Assembly: GCA_027067975.1 (NCBI GenBank)
Contig: JAMOUS010000124.1
Location: 1-44,867 of the forward strand
Reading direction: 5' to 3'
DNA length: 44,867 bases
Source: Bacteroidales bacterium
GTDB taxonomy: Bacteria > Bacteroidota > Bacteroidia > Bacteroidales > VadinHA17
In this document: one piece after another, positions 28,778-37,938 of the stretch
How the letters are laid out: the number at the start of each line of letters is the position of its first letter
Position numbering within the stretch: the first letter of the stretch is position 1
The notes under the pieces: model-generated
What the model was told of the DNA's origin: nothing
The model's database searches: none
The model's input: the letters and a program-made list of their open reading frames with translations, nothing else
Translations under genes and position numbers: made by a program

Positions 28778-29674
28778 TCAGTTTCTCCAATTGAGTTGAA
28801 TCTCTTCGCCGTTGCGGGCGTGGCTGCCGGCGACGGTATGGAGTGTCAGACGGGCGCCACGGGCGCTGAGCCCGGCCTCGACCCAACCCACCGGGTCTTT
28901 TTCCCGGAAGTTATACCCCATTGCGGGTAAGTTGACCAGGTGCAATCCCTCTTGCTGTTGAATGCTGTAAACGTGAGAGTGACCGTAAAAAACGGCTTTC
29001 ACATGGCGGGAAGGGGTCACGATGCGCAGGAAACGGTCGGCATCGGCCAGGGAGCCGTCGCTGTCGTCAAGGGTATGGTGCAGGAAAAGGAACACCGGCT
29101 TGTCCGTATGGTCACGGAGAAATCCTTCGAGCCACTCCCGTTGAGCCTTCCCAAGCAACCCCAATGCCGGGGCAAGATTGGTGAAGACGAGCGAGTCGAG
29201 CAGCACCAACCGCATCATGGGATGCTCGATCACCAGCACATATTTCCCCCGTACCGGCATCCTGTCACCCGGTCCATCCGGAAAGGCTTTCAGAAAATTC
29301 TCCCGCACGTCATGATTTCCCAGGGCCATGGCTACCGGCACCTTCGACGCCAGGGGGACCAGCAGATCCCTCATCGTCCGGTAATCGCCGGGGTGACCCT
29401 CCAACCGGGCCAGATCGCCCGTGACCACCAACAGGTCGGGAGCGGCCTCCCTCACCTGCCGGACCCCCTCCCGCAGGTTCCGGTAAGGAAAAAAGCCCCG
29501 GTACGCATTCTCCGGATCCTCCGGCACATGCGTGTCGGACATCAGGGCCAGCCGGAAAACCTCCTTCCGGCCCCCGCCGAAAGGAGAAACAAACCCCGTC
29601 ACCATGACGGCAGCCACCCCCCCTGCCATCACCTTCAGAAAACGCCTCCTGTTCAATGGATATAGATATGGCAT
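28778..29674 (-). CDS. Calcineurin-like metallophosphoesterase
   Basis: LALMSDTHVPEDP, LVVTGDLAR, ALGNHDVRE, FLFLHHTL, VFYGHSHVYS. Confidence 0.9.
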   Translation of the reverse strand: MPYLYPLNRRRFLKVMAGGVAAVMVTGFVSPFGGGRKEVFRLALMSDTHVPEDPENAYRGFFPYRNLREGVRQVREAAPDLLVVTGDLARLEGHPGDYRTMRDLLVPLASKVPVAMALGNHDVRENFLKAFPDGPGDRMPVRGKYVLVIEHPMMRLVLLDSLVFTNLAPALGLLGKAQREWLEGFLRDHTDKPVFLFLHHTLDDSDGSLADADRFLRIVTPSRHVKAVFYGHSHVYSIQQQEGLHLVNLPAMGYNFREKDPVGWVEAGLSARGARLTLHTVAGSHARNGEEIQLNWRN

Positions 29675-29813
29675 GACCCAAACATCTTATGTAACCCTTT
29701 CAATGTACAAAATTTTTTCCCCTTATCCCCCTCACACTGATTCTTCCTTCATCTCTCCGTTTCCGGTAATCCCCGGACCCTCCCCCCGAGATATTTTTTT
29801 TTAGTATTAGGTA

Positions 29814-29845
29814 TTGCATAGTATTATTTTTTTCATTTATCTTTG
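29814..29845 (+). promoter_or_regulatory. Bacteroidetes-type promoter of the PspC-PadR-PspC operon
   Basis: TTG 29814-29816, 21-nt spacer, TATCTTTG 29838-29845. Confidence 0.7.
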
Positions 29846-29881
29846 CAATGTATGCTACATGGTCATATAAAATAAAGAAAA

Positions 29882-30463
29882 ATGAAAAGAACGATCACGG
29901 TCGACCTCGGGAGGATGCTTTTCCACATCGACGAAGAGGCTTACCAACGACTGGAAGGCTATCTCCGTTCGTGGGAGGAACATTTCGCCGGTGATCCGGC
30001 AGCCGAAGAGATCCTCGAAGACATTGAAGGTCGCATGGCCGAATTGTTCAGGGAGAGGTTGAAAGACCGTGAGCAGGTCCTCACTCTCCCGCTGGTGGAG
30101 AGGGTGATCGGGATCATGGGCGATCCCGGAGAGATGGAGGAAGAAGATCCCGCACGACCGGTCCATACGGAAAAAAAACGTTCTTACCGCCGCATTTACC
30201 GGGATCCCGACAACCGCATCGTAGGTGGAGTATGCGGGGGATTGGGGGCCTATTTCCGTATCGATCCCATCCTCTTCCGCATCCTCTTCATCCTGCTCAC
30301 CGTTGCCGGCGGCTCCGGCATCCTGCTTTACCTGATCCTATGGATCATCATCCCCGAAGCCAGGACCACCGCCCAAAAACTGGAGATGCGCGGAGAGCCG
30401 GTGAATGCCTCCAGCATCGGACGAAAGGTGAAAGAGGAGAGCGGAAAAAGCCCAAATGCGTAA
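29882..30463 (+). CDS. PspC-domain membrane protein (short form)
   Basis: YRDPDNRIVGGVCGGLGAYFRIDPILFRILFILLTVAGGSGILLYLILWIIIPEA = PspC; N-terminal domain shared with the 30811-32394 protein. Confidence 0.9.
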   Translation: MKRTITVDLGRMLFHIDEEAYQRLEGYLRSWEEHFAGDPAAEEILEDIEGRMAELFRERLKDREQVLTLPLVERVIGIMGDPGEMEEEDPARPVHTEKKRSYRRIYRDPDNRIVGGVCGGLGAYFRIDPILFRILFILLTVAGGSGILLYLILWIIIPEARTTAQKLEMRGEPVNASSIGRKVKEESGKSPNA

Positions 30464-30473
30464 ATCCATGGTC

Positions 30474-30800
30474 ATGAAGATAGAGAATGCACAAGCACAG
30501 ATGCGAAAGGGCGTGCTGGAATATTGCATCCTTTCGATCATCTCCCGTCAGAGCTGCTATGCCTCGGACATCCTGAAAGAGCTGAAAGAGGCGAAGATCA
30601 TCGTGGTGGAAGGGACTCTCTATCCCATACTCACCCGCCAGAAAAACGCCGGTCTGCTCAGCTACCGCTGGGAGGAGTCGCCTCAGGGACCCCCCAGAAA
30701 ATACTACGAACTCACCGATGAAGGACGGAAATACCTGGCCGAGCTGGACAAAGCCTGGAAAGAGCTGATCGACGCCGTGGAAAAGATCCGCAACAAATAA
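30474..30800 (+). CDS. PadR family transcriptional regulator
   Basis: MRKGVLEYCILSIISRQSCYASDILKELKEAKIIVVEGTLYPILTRQKNAGLLSYRWEESPQGPPRKYYELTDEG is PadR wHTH; start may be 30456, 30468 or 30474. Confidence 0.92.
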   Translation: MKIENAQAQMRKGVLEYCILSIISRQSCYASDILKELKEAKIIVVEGTLYPILTRQKNAGLLSYRWEESPQGPPRKYYELTDEGRKYLAELDKAWKELIDAVEKIRNK

Positions 30801-30810
30801 CCACCCCGCC

Positions 30811-32394
30811 ATGAAAAAGACCATCAAGATCAATCTACAGGGCGCCGTCTTCCACCTCGACGAGGACGCCTATGCCCTTTTGCAGGAATATCTCACCCGC
30901 ATCGGCGAACGATTCGCCTCAAAGGAAGAGCGGCAGGAGATTATCCAGGATATCGAGATCCGCATTGCGGAGATCTTCACCGACCGGCTGGCCGGAAAAC
31001 GGGAAGTGGTAAGCCGTGACGATGTGGAAAAGATGATCGGCCTCCTGGGCCGACCCGAAGATATCGGTGAGAGCGGGGAGGAATTCTCCTCGCCGGCCGG
31101 GGCAGAAGGATCTTCTTCCCCCAAAGGCCACAAACGCCTTTACCGCGATCCCGAAAACGCCGTGCTGGGAGGAGTATGCGGCGGTCTGGGGGCTTACTTC
31201 AACCTCGACCCCGTCTGGTTTCGCGTGGGTTTCATCCTCCTCACACTGGTCTATGGAGCCTCGGTGCTTCTTTACCTGCTTCTCTGGCTCATTCTCCCCG
31301 AAGCCCGCACCACCATCCAGCGGCTGGAGATGATGGGAGAACCAGTCAACCTCCAGAACATCAGCAAAAACGTCGAAAAAGGAGTGGGAAAGTTCCGGGA
31401 CGACCTGAAAAGGTTTCCCGAGAGTGAGACCTACCGCCGTTCCGCCTCTTTTGTCCGGTCGCTGTGGAATTCGCTGGCCGAGATCCTCGAGGTGTTGGTA
31501 CGGATCACCGTCATCCTTGCCGGAATCCTTTTCCTCTTTACCGGCATGGTGCTGCTGGTCGCCTTTCTTTTCTCGTTCGTTTTCAACGTCACCTCTTTCC
31601 TGCCCTGGTTCATTGCCGACCGGCCCGTGGATATGACAGAACTGCTGGGTGTCTTCATCCGCCCGGAGAACATTCCCTATTTCATCGGCACTTTGCTGCT
31701 CACGTTGGGCATTCCCATGGCCGCCTTGATCTATCTGGGCATCAAGATGATCTTCCGTCTTCGCGGCGGGCATCCTCTGGTAGGGGTCACATTTTTTGTC
31801 ATCTGGCTCTTCAGTGCCGTGACCTTCGGATTTTTTGTCGCCAATGTCCTGGCCAGCCAGGAAACCCATACCCTCACCACGGAGGTGGTGCCTCTTTCCC
31901 TTCCTCCCGGCGATACGCTGTATGTATCCTCTTTCCCGCCTCCGATGCAGATACATGAGATCGCCGTGATCGAAGACGAATGGGTGGGTCGCAACGACAG
32001 CACCGGCATGTTGGCTTTCCGTCCTTTGCTGCAGATCGTCCCCAGCGGGGGCGACCGTCCCGAGCTGGAGATCCTCCGTCGGGCCGGCGGTCCTTCCCGT
32101 AGAGCTGCACGGCTGCGGGCCGAGGCGATCCGTGTCACCTGGCTCTACCGCGACCGTCATCTGCAACTGGGGGAATGGTTCGAGGACGGAGAGGTGTGGC
32201 GCGGCGAACAGGTCACCTTCCGTCTCCGTCTGCCCCAAGGGACGGTTTTATGTCTCGACCCCGGTGTGCGGGAGATCATCTCCTCTTATATTCCCAATGC
32301 CGAAGACCTTTGGGGGGATGCCCTCGCCGGCCGCTGCTGGCGGATGGGAAAAGAGAAGCTTTACCTGTTCACCAGCACAAAAGCCCCCCAGTAG
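30811..32394 (+). CDS. PspC-domain membrane protein (long form with extra TM region and C-terminal extension)
   Basis: YRDPENAVLGGVCGGLGAYFNLDPVWFRVGFILLTLVYGASVLLYLLLWLILPEA = PspC; several further TM segments and a long C-terminal region. Confidence 0.88.
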   Translation: MKKTIKINLQGAVFHLDEDAYALLQEYLTRIGERFASKEERQEIIQDIEIRIAEIFTDRLAGKREVVSRDDVEKMIGLLGRPEDIGESGEEFSSPAGAEGSSSPKGHKRLYRDPENAVLGGVCGGLGAYFNLDPVWFRVGFILLTLVYGASVLLYLLLWLILPEARTTIQRLEMMGEPVNLQNISKNVEKGVGKFRDDLKRFPESETYRRSASFVRSLWNSLAEILEVLVRITVILAGILFLFTGMVLLVAFLFSFVFNVTSFLPWFIADRPVDMTELLGVFIRPENIPYFIGTLLLTLGIPMAALIYLGIKMIFRLRGGHPLVGVTFFVIWLFSAVTFGFFVANVLASQETHTLTTEVVPLSLPPGDTLYVSSFPPPMQIHEIAVIEDEWVGRNDSTGMLAFRPLLQIVPSGGDRPELEILRRAGGPSRRAARLRAEAIRVTWLYRDRHLQLGEWFEDGEVWRGEQVTFRLRLPQGTVLCLDPGVREIISSYIPNAEDLWGDALAGRCWRMGKEKLYLFTSTKAPQ

Positions 32395-35261
32395 AAAGGG
32401 GCGGGATACTGCTCCCGAACCTTGCGCTGGGCCCTGACGAAAGCCTCTTGCCGGTCGCCCCCCTCAAGCCAGTAACTATAGAAAAGGGTCATCAGCTGTT
32501 GGGTCACCTGGTCGCTCACCTGCCAGAGGGAGATCATCACCGAGGTGGCGCCGGCCAGCTGGAACGACCGCTGCAGGCCGTAGACCCCCTCGCCGTTGCG
32601 CACCTCCCCCAGACCGGTCTCACAGGCGCTCAGCACCACCATCTCCGTGCCGGTAAGGTCCATCATCGAAGCCTCATAGGCATTCAGGATGCCGTCGTCC
32701 TGCTCCTGTGAGGTGAGCGAGTCGAGGTTCTGGATGGTCTTGTCGGCTCCTGTGAAGAGGAGACCCGACCGCAACAGGGGGTTGGTGACGGCCCGCTGCG
32801 GCGCGATGCCGAAGATACGCTCTTCCCTTGGCGGGATGTCGGGCAGGAAATAACCATGCGTGGCCAGATGCAACACGCCGGGACGATGCACCCCCCGCAC
32901 ATGCGCTTCGGTAGCTTCCTTTTGTAGGTAGAGGGTGGTATGCCAGCCATGCCCCTCCAGGATCGTCTGCACTTTCTTCACCTCTTTCTCGGTCCCCGGC
33001 AACGGCGGCAACGGCATCTCTTTCATCTTGTCCCAGTCGAACCCCAGATCATACTGCGGATTGCCCACCAACACCGCATCTTTCCTGAGACGTGTCGTCT
33101 TCTCCCTCTTCAGGGTCACCAGATCCCCGATGTTGGTGAGGTAAAACACATCATGGCGGTCGATGACGAACGATCCGTCGTCATACTGCAGCGTGGCCAG
33201 GTTGACGAAGTTGTAGATGCCGTCGGGCGAGACATACCAGCGTTTTATCTTCTGAACCTTTCTCTCCACACTTCCCCAGAAAGGGGCGGCAAAAGGCACC
33301 TTCTCCTTGGCCTGCTGCATCGCCCGGCGGTATCCGGTGATGACCCTCTCTTCGAGTTCGTTCCCGTGGGGGATCTCCACCAGGAGGGGGCGTTCCGTTC
33401 CTGCGGTGACCACCAGTGCCACATACCGCACCACGGTATCCTTCCGGTAGTGCCGGTAATTGTCGAGCCGGACGATCTCGATGGCCGCCTCCCCGGGGGC
33501 TACCTGCCGCCGGATGGTCGCAAAGAGAGGTTTTTCCTTCTTACTGCCGCCGAAAAGTCCGGAACGGGCAGCCAGCTCTTTCTCCAGGTGTCCGACGACC
33601 GTCTCCAGTGAGTCGACATTGATCCCGTTGCTGCGGATCTCCTCCTTGGTCATCGAATACACTTTTGCCAGATACTGTTTGTTGTCGAGCCACTGCCGAT
33701 AGAGTTTCTTCAGCTCTTCGTCATCGCCGGTGAGGATACGGTTGCGGATGCGGCTGGAGGTGTTCAGCAGGAGGGCCTTGGTGGCCATGCGGTAGTCGAA
33801 AAAGGCCGAAACCACCCCCGGCACTTTTTCCCCTGCCTCCATCGCAAAGTTGAAAAAGCGTTCAAAACGGGGGGCGATGGTATGCCAGAAGCTGGCCTGC
33901 CCGTATTCGCTGAGGGCGGGGAAGTAGCGGTCGATCTGAGCGATGTATTCGTCCAGGACCGTGCGATAGCGGGTAAAGGCTCCTTCATAGTTGTTCTCTT
34001 CCCAATCCAGAACAGCGAGGGCCTCTTCGAGGTCGGCGAGGCGGGGATGGTGGTCGGGGAGGGTCCCCCGCAGCACGGCCAGCGCCTGTTCGAGTTCGGG
34101 CCGCGCCGCCGCAGGCCGCTCCATGAAAAGATGAAAACGCCCCAGGTCGGCCATACAACCTGCCCAGGCCGGATGCGAGGTGCCGAACTTCTTCCCGTAA
34201 ATCCCCAGCGCCTGCTTCAGCAGCGGCTCCACCCGGTCGTAACGCCCGTTGGAAAGGTAAAGCCCCGCCAGGTTCTGGAGCATCACCGCATAGTCGGGAT
34301 GGTGCGTGCCCAGACGCCGCTTTTTGATGGCAATGGCCTCGAGGAAGATCTTCTCCGCCTTATCCTTCTTTCCCTCGGCCTCATAGAGCATGGCCAGGTT
34401 CACCTTCATCCGCACATAGTTGGGAGAGCGGTCGCGCAGGTTGTTGCCGGCCACGTCGAGGGCTTCCAGGAAGAGCTTTTCCGCCCTGTCATACTTTCCC
34501 AGTTGCTGGTTGAGGACGGCCAGGTTGTTGAGGATCACCGCATATGCCGCCGAGCTTTCCCCCAACGAGGCGGCGGTGAGCTGCAGGGCCCGCGAGAGGA
34601 GGTCATCCGCCTCACCGTAGCGGGCTGTCTCCTTGTAGAGAACGCCCAGGTTGTTGCACGATGCCCCCAGCGGCGCAGGATCACCCAGCTTCTCCCGCAA
34701 TTCATAAGCCTCCCGGCTGTACTCCTCCGCCTCGGCATAACGTCCGGTGGTCTGCATCAACAACCCCAGGTTGCTCAGCACCAATGCATATTTTTCCGTC
34801 CCCTCCATCCCTTTTTGCCGCAGGAGCATGAGTGCCGTGAGGAAGGCGTTCTGTGCCCCCTGGTAATGACCCGTGGCATAGAGCAGCTGGCCCGTGCGGT
34901 TGTAATCGTCGGGATCCAGCTCCGAGAGACGTGCTTCGAGCTTTTCATCCCACGTCCCCGGCTTCGCGGCAAAACCGATGATCGAACGCTTGTAGGTCTC
35001 GAACTTGTCCTCCGCCTCGAACATGCCGGAATTGTCACTGAACGAGACGGCATAGTTGAGCTCGGCAGGGTCATACGCCTCGCTCCAGCGGACGAGGCGT
35101 GCCCGCAAACTGTCCTCAAGCGCCCGGGCACTCTTCTTCGCGATGTGGATCGCCTCCTTCTTCGCCTGTTTCAAAAGCTGCTCCTTGATCGACTTCCATT
35201 GTCCGTATTGTGGAATAGAGAAGAGAAACCAGAACGAGATGACAAACAAGAACTTTTTCAT
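32361..35261 (-). CDS. Secreted TPR-CHAT (caspase-like) protein
   Basis: Signal peptide MKKFLFVISFWFLFSIPQYGQ; repeated ~42-aa TPR units; C-terminal CHAT with LHLATHGYF (His) and MVVLSACETGLG (Cys), GLQRSFQLAGATSVMISLWQV. Confidence 0.9.
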   Translation of the reverse strand: MKKFLFVISFWFLFSIPQYGQWKSIKEQLLKQAKKEAIHIAKKSARALEDSLRARLVRWSEAYDPAELNYAVSFSDNSGMFEAEDKFETYKRSIIGFAAKPGTWDEKLEARLSELDPDDYNRTGQLLYATGHYQGAQNAFLTALMLLRQKGMEGTEKYALVLSNLGLLMQTTGRYAEAEEYSREAYELREKLGDPAPLGASCNNLGVLYKETARYGEADDLLSRALQLTAASLGESSAAYAVILNNLAVLNQQLGKYDRAEKLFLEALDVAGNNLRDRSPNYVRMKVNLAMLYEAEGKKDKAEKIFLEAIAIKKRRLGTHHPDYAVMLQNLAGLYLSNGRYDRVEPLLKQALGIYGKKFGTSHPAWAGCMADLGRFHLFMERPAAARPELEQALAVLRGTLPDHHPRLADLEEALAVLDWEENNYEGAFTRYRTVLDEYIAQIDRYFPALSEYGQASFWHTIAPRFERFFNFAMEAGEKVPGVVSAFFDYRMATKALLLNTSSRIRNRILTGDDEELKKLYRQWLDNKQYLAKVYSMTKEEIRSNGINVDSLETVVGHLEKELAARSGLFGGSKKEKPLFATIRRQVAPGEAAIEIVRLDNYRHYRKDTVVRYVALVVTAGTERPLLVEIPHGNELEERVITGYRRAMQQAKEKVPFAAPFWGSVERKVQKIKRWYVSPDGIYNFVNLATLQYDDGSFVIDRHDVFYLTNIGDLVTLKREKTTRLRKDAVLVGNPQYDLGFDWDKMKEMPLPPLPGTEKEVKKVQTILEGHGWHTTLYLQKEATEAHVRGVHRPGVLHLATHGYFLPDIPPREERIFGIAPQRAVTNPLLRSGLLFTGADKTIQNLDSLTSQEQDDGILNAYEASMMDLTGTEMVVLSACETGLGEVRNGEGVYGLQRSFQLAGATSVMISLWQVSDQVTQQLMTLFYSYWLEGGDRQEAFVRAQRKVREQYPAPFYWGAFVLVNR

Positions 35262-36715
35262 GACGGGTTGGGTTGGTTGGGTAAGACGGGAACCTCCTCT
35301 TTCCGGGTGAGGAGGCTCACGACGATGACGGCCATCAGGGCGGTCACGAACGAGGTGAAACGCACAGAGACAGCCTGATCGAGGAAGGTGATCTCCGACC
35401 AAACGACGGTGACGAGTGTGCCGGTGATCATGCCTGCGAGAACGCCCTGCCAGGTGGTCTTCTTCCATTTGAGCAGAAGGAGGAGGGCCGGCCCGAACGA
35501 AGCCCCCAGCCCCGACCAGGCATACGAGACCAGTCCAAAGACCAGCTTGGTGGAGGTGACGGCGATGACAAAGGCCATCACCCCCACGACCACGGTGATC
35601 AGACGGCTGAGGAAGAGGAGCCGCCTACCCGTCAGCTCACGGCGCAACGTGCGGTGGTAAAGGTCTTCGATCACCGACGAGGTGATCACCAGCAGCTGGC
35701 TGTCGGCGGTGGACATCATGGCGGCGATGGCGCCGGAGATGAAGATGCCGGCGAGCCAGGCCGGCAGGAAGTCGTTCGCCAGCGCCGGCATCACCTGCTC
35801 GACATCGCTGAAATGGCCTTCGCCATACATGGCCAGCCCCACCAGGCCGATGACGAAGGCGCCGGTGAAGGCGGGAACGGCCCAGGCGATGGCGATGCGG
35901 CGGCTGACCTTGATCTTCTCACTGTCGCGGATGGCCATGAAACGGGTAAGCAGGTGCGGCTGGCCCATGTACCCGAAAAACCAGCTGAGGCCGCCGATGA
36001 CGACACTCACCGCCGCCAGGCCTGTCGCCCCGCCGGTGAGGCTGGCATAATGCGGGCCGGCCTGATGCACCGCCTCCCGCAACGAATGCCCCGTCGCCGA
36101 GACCTCGAAGAGCCCGACCACCGGCAACACCACCAACGTGCCGATCATGATGATCCCCTGGATGAAATCGGTCCACGCCACCGCAAAAAAGCCCCCCATC
36201 ATGGTATAAAAGATGATCACCACCGCCCCGAGGACGATGCCCCAAAACTGCGGAATGCCAAAGGTGACAAAAAGCACCTTGCCCGCACCGTTGAACTGCG
36301 CCGCCAGATAGAAAGTGAAAAAGAAGACGATGATCAGCGACGAGACCAGCCGGATGAGATCGCCCCCCTGCCCGAGACGCTCGGAGAAAAAGTTGGGCAG
36401 GGTAATGGCATCGTACTTCTCCGACTGCACCCGCAGGTCTTTGGCGATGACAAACCAATAGAAGATGATGCCCAACACACACCCGAGGGCCGTCCACACA
36501 TGCAGGAAACCGGCGGCCAACGCCGCCCCGGGAAGCCCTACCAGCAGCCAAGCCGACTCGCCCGAGGCACGCTCGGAAAAAGCCACCACCCACGGGTTCA
36601 GTTTACGCCCCGCCAGAAAAAAATCTTTGTGCGATTTGTTCGAATGATAGGTGAGAAACCCCACCAGCAACACCAACAACAGGTAAATGATGAACCCCAG
36701 TAACGTGAAATTCAT
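35258..36715 (-). CDS. Sodium:solute symporter, PutP-like
   Basis: FTLLGFIIYLLLVLLVGFLTY, DFFLAGRKLNPWVVAFSERASGESAWLLVGLPGAAL; SSS-family topology; ATGA overlap with the CHAT start. Confidence 0.9.
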   Translation of the reverse strand: MNFTLLGFIIYLLLVLLVGFLTYHSNKSHKDFFLAGRKLNPWVVAFSERASGESAWLLVGLPGAALAAGFLHVWTALGCVLGIIFYWFVIAKDLRVQSEKYDAITLPNFFSERLGQGGDLIRLVSSLIIVFFFTFYLAAQFNGAGKVLFVTFGIPQFWGIVLGAVVIIFYTMMGGFFAVAWTDFIQGIIMIGTLVVLPVVGLFEVSATGHSLREAVHQAGPHYASLTGGATGLAAVSVVIGGLSWFFGYMGQPHLLTRFMAIRDSEKIKVSRRIAIAWAVPAFTGAFVIGLVGLAMYGEGHFSDVEQVMPALANDFLPAWLAGIFISGAIAAMMSTADSQLLVITSSVIEDLYHRTLRRELTGRRLLFLSRLITVVVGVMAFVIAVTSTKLVFGLVSYAWSGLGASFGPALLLLLKWKKTTWQGVLAGMITGTLVTVVWSEITFLDQAVSVRFTSFVTALMAVIVVSLLTRKEEVPVLPNQPNPS

Positions 36716-36753
36716 GACTGTCGCACTTTTCGTTCGTTACCCCAGCTGAAAAA

Positions 36754-36761
36754 CAAACTTA
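36754..36761 (-). promoter_or_regulatory. Candidate -7 element (TAAGTTTG) for the symporter-CHAT operon
   Basis: Plus-strand CAAACTTA 36754-36761; -33 unclear. Confidence 0.4.
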
Positions 36762-36777
36762 AAAATAAAAAAAAAGC

Positions 36778-36802
36778 AGAGGGGACCCTCATGGCCCCCT
36801 CT
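36778..36802. terminator. Bidirectional intrinsic-terminator-like hairpin between divergent genes
   Basis: AGAGGGGACC (36778-36787)/GGCCCCCTCT (36793-36802), one mismatch, loop CTCAT; T5 on the + side, A9 (36767-36775, T9 on the minus strand) on the other. Confidence 0.72.
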
Positions 36803-36962
36803 TTTTGTTAACCTACTCATAAACCCCGCGAAAAAACCTACTGCTTTCACTTTTATAGACGAAAAATAACCCGATTTGTTTCATCCCTCTCGGAAAATAT
36901 TTTTTGTTCCTCGCATCTTTCATATTTCTTAACTTTGGGATCGATAAAATAAGGAGCAGGGG

Positions 36963-37889
36963 ATGTCGATCACGGTACGCAATGTCACGAAGTGGTATGG
37001 TCAGCAGAAGGCGCTGGACAATGTCTCCTTCACGGTGGAGGAGGGGCATGTCACCGGCTTTCTGGGACCGAACGGAGCGGGGAAGTCGACGATGATGAAG
37101 ATCATCACCGGCTTTCTGCCGCCCAGTGCGGGTGAGGTGCGGGTGAACGGTCTGGAGGTACGCGCCCACCTGCTGGAGGTGCGTAAGATGATCGGCTACT
37201 TGCCCGAGCACAATCCCCTCTATCCGGAGATGTACGTGCGGGAATACCTGCACTATGTGGCGGGCATCTACCGTCTGGGACGGCGCAGCCGCAAGCGGGT
37301 GGAAGAGATCATCGAACTGACGGGCCTGGGACCGGAACAGCACAAACAGATCGGCTCGCTCTCGAAAGGCTACCGTCAGCGTGTGGGGCTGGCCCAGGCG
37401 CTCATCCACGACCCGCAGGTGCTCATCCTCGACGAACCCACCTCCGGCCTCGACCCCAACCAGATCGTCGAGATCCGTGAGCTGATCAAAAAACTGGGCA
37501 GGGAAAAGACCATCCTCCTCTCCACCCATATCATGCAGGAGGTGGAAGCCATCTGCGACCGGGTGATCATCATTCACCGCGGCCGCATCATCGCCGACGA
37601 GTCGGAACGCTCGCTGGTGACACTGCAAAAGGAACAAACTCACTTCACCCTGCAGGTGGAGTTCAGCGGGAGTGTCCCCGCCCGCCTCCTGGAACAGCTC
37701 CCAAAGGTACTGGCCGTGGAGGAGGAGGGCCCCGGGACCTTCACCCTCCACTGCGAAGAGGATCTCCGCGAAGAGATCTTCCGCCTGGCCGTGCGCGAAG
37801 GCCTCACCCTGCGGGGCCTGGCCCTCGCCGGCCGGAACCTCGAAGATGTCTTCCGCGAACTCACCTCCCGCACCCCCTACGAGGCGTAA
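36963..37889 (+). CDS. ABC transporter ATP-binding protein, GldA-like
   Basis: Walker A GPNGAGKST; LSKGYRQRVGLAQALIHDPQVLILDEPTSGLDP signature/Walker B; overall like gliding-motility ATPase GldA. Confidence 0.88.
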   Translation: MSITVRNVTKWYGQQKALDNVSFTVEEGHVTGFLGPNGAGKSTMMKIITGFLPPSAGEVRVNGLEVRAHLLEVRKMIGYLPEHNPLYPEMYVREYLHYVAGIYRLGRRSRKRVEEIIELTGLGPEQHKQIGSLSKGYRQRVGLAQALIHDPQVLILDEPTSGLDPNQIVEIRELIKKLGREKTILLSTHIMQEVEAICDRVIIIHRGRIIADESERSLVTLQKEQTHFTLQVEFSGSVPARLLEQLPKVLAVEEEGPGTFTLHCEEDLREEIFRLAVREGLTLRGLALAGRNLEDVFRELTSRTPYEA

Positions 37890-37903
37890 AAAAGCTGCGG
37901 CGT

Positions 37904-37934
37904 TTTGTTATCTGGCACATTTTCATTTCCTTTG
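37904..37934 (+). promoter_or_regulatory. Candidate promoter of the metK leader
   Basis: TTTG 37904-37907, 19-nt spacer, TTCCTTTG 37927-37934 (one deviation from TAnnTTTG); places the TSS near the aptamer 5' end. Confidence 0.5.
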
Positions 37935-37938
37935 CCTC

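Noticed and set aside
32481-32660. Treating the CHAT protein as a canonical anti-phage defence gene
   Set aside because: No defence partners (nucleases, NLRs, gasdermin, CRISPR) nearby and the protein carries an export signal; kept only as an envelope-system hypothesis.
33882-35378. 498-aa plus-strand ORF antisense to the CHAT-TPR gene
   Set aside because: The TPR periodicity and CHAT motifs are on the minus strand; shadow ORF.
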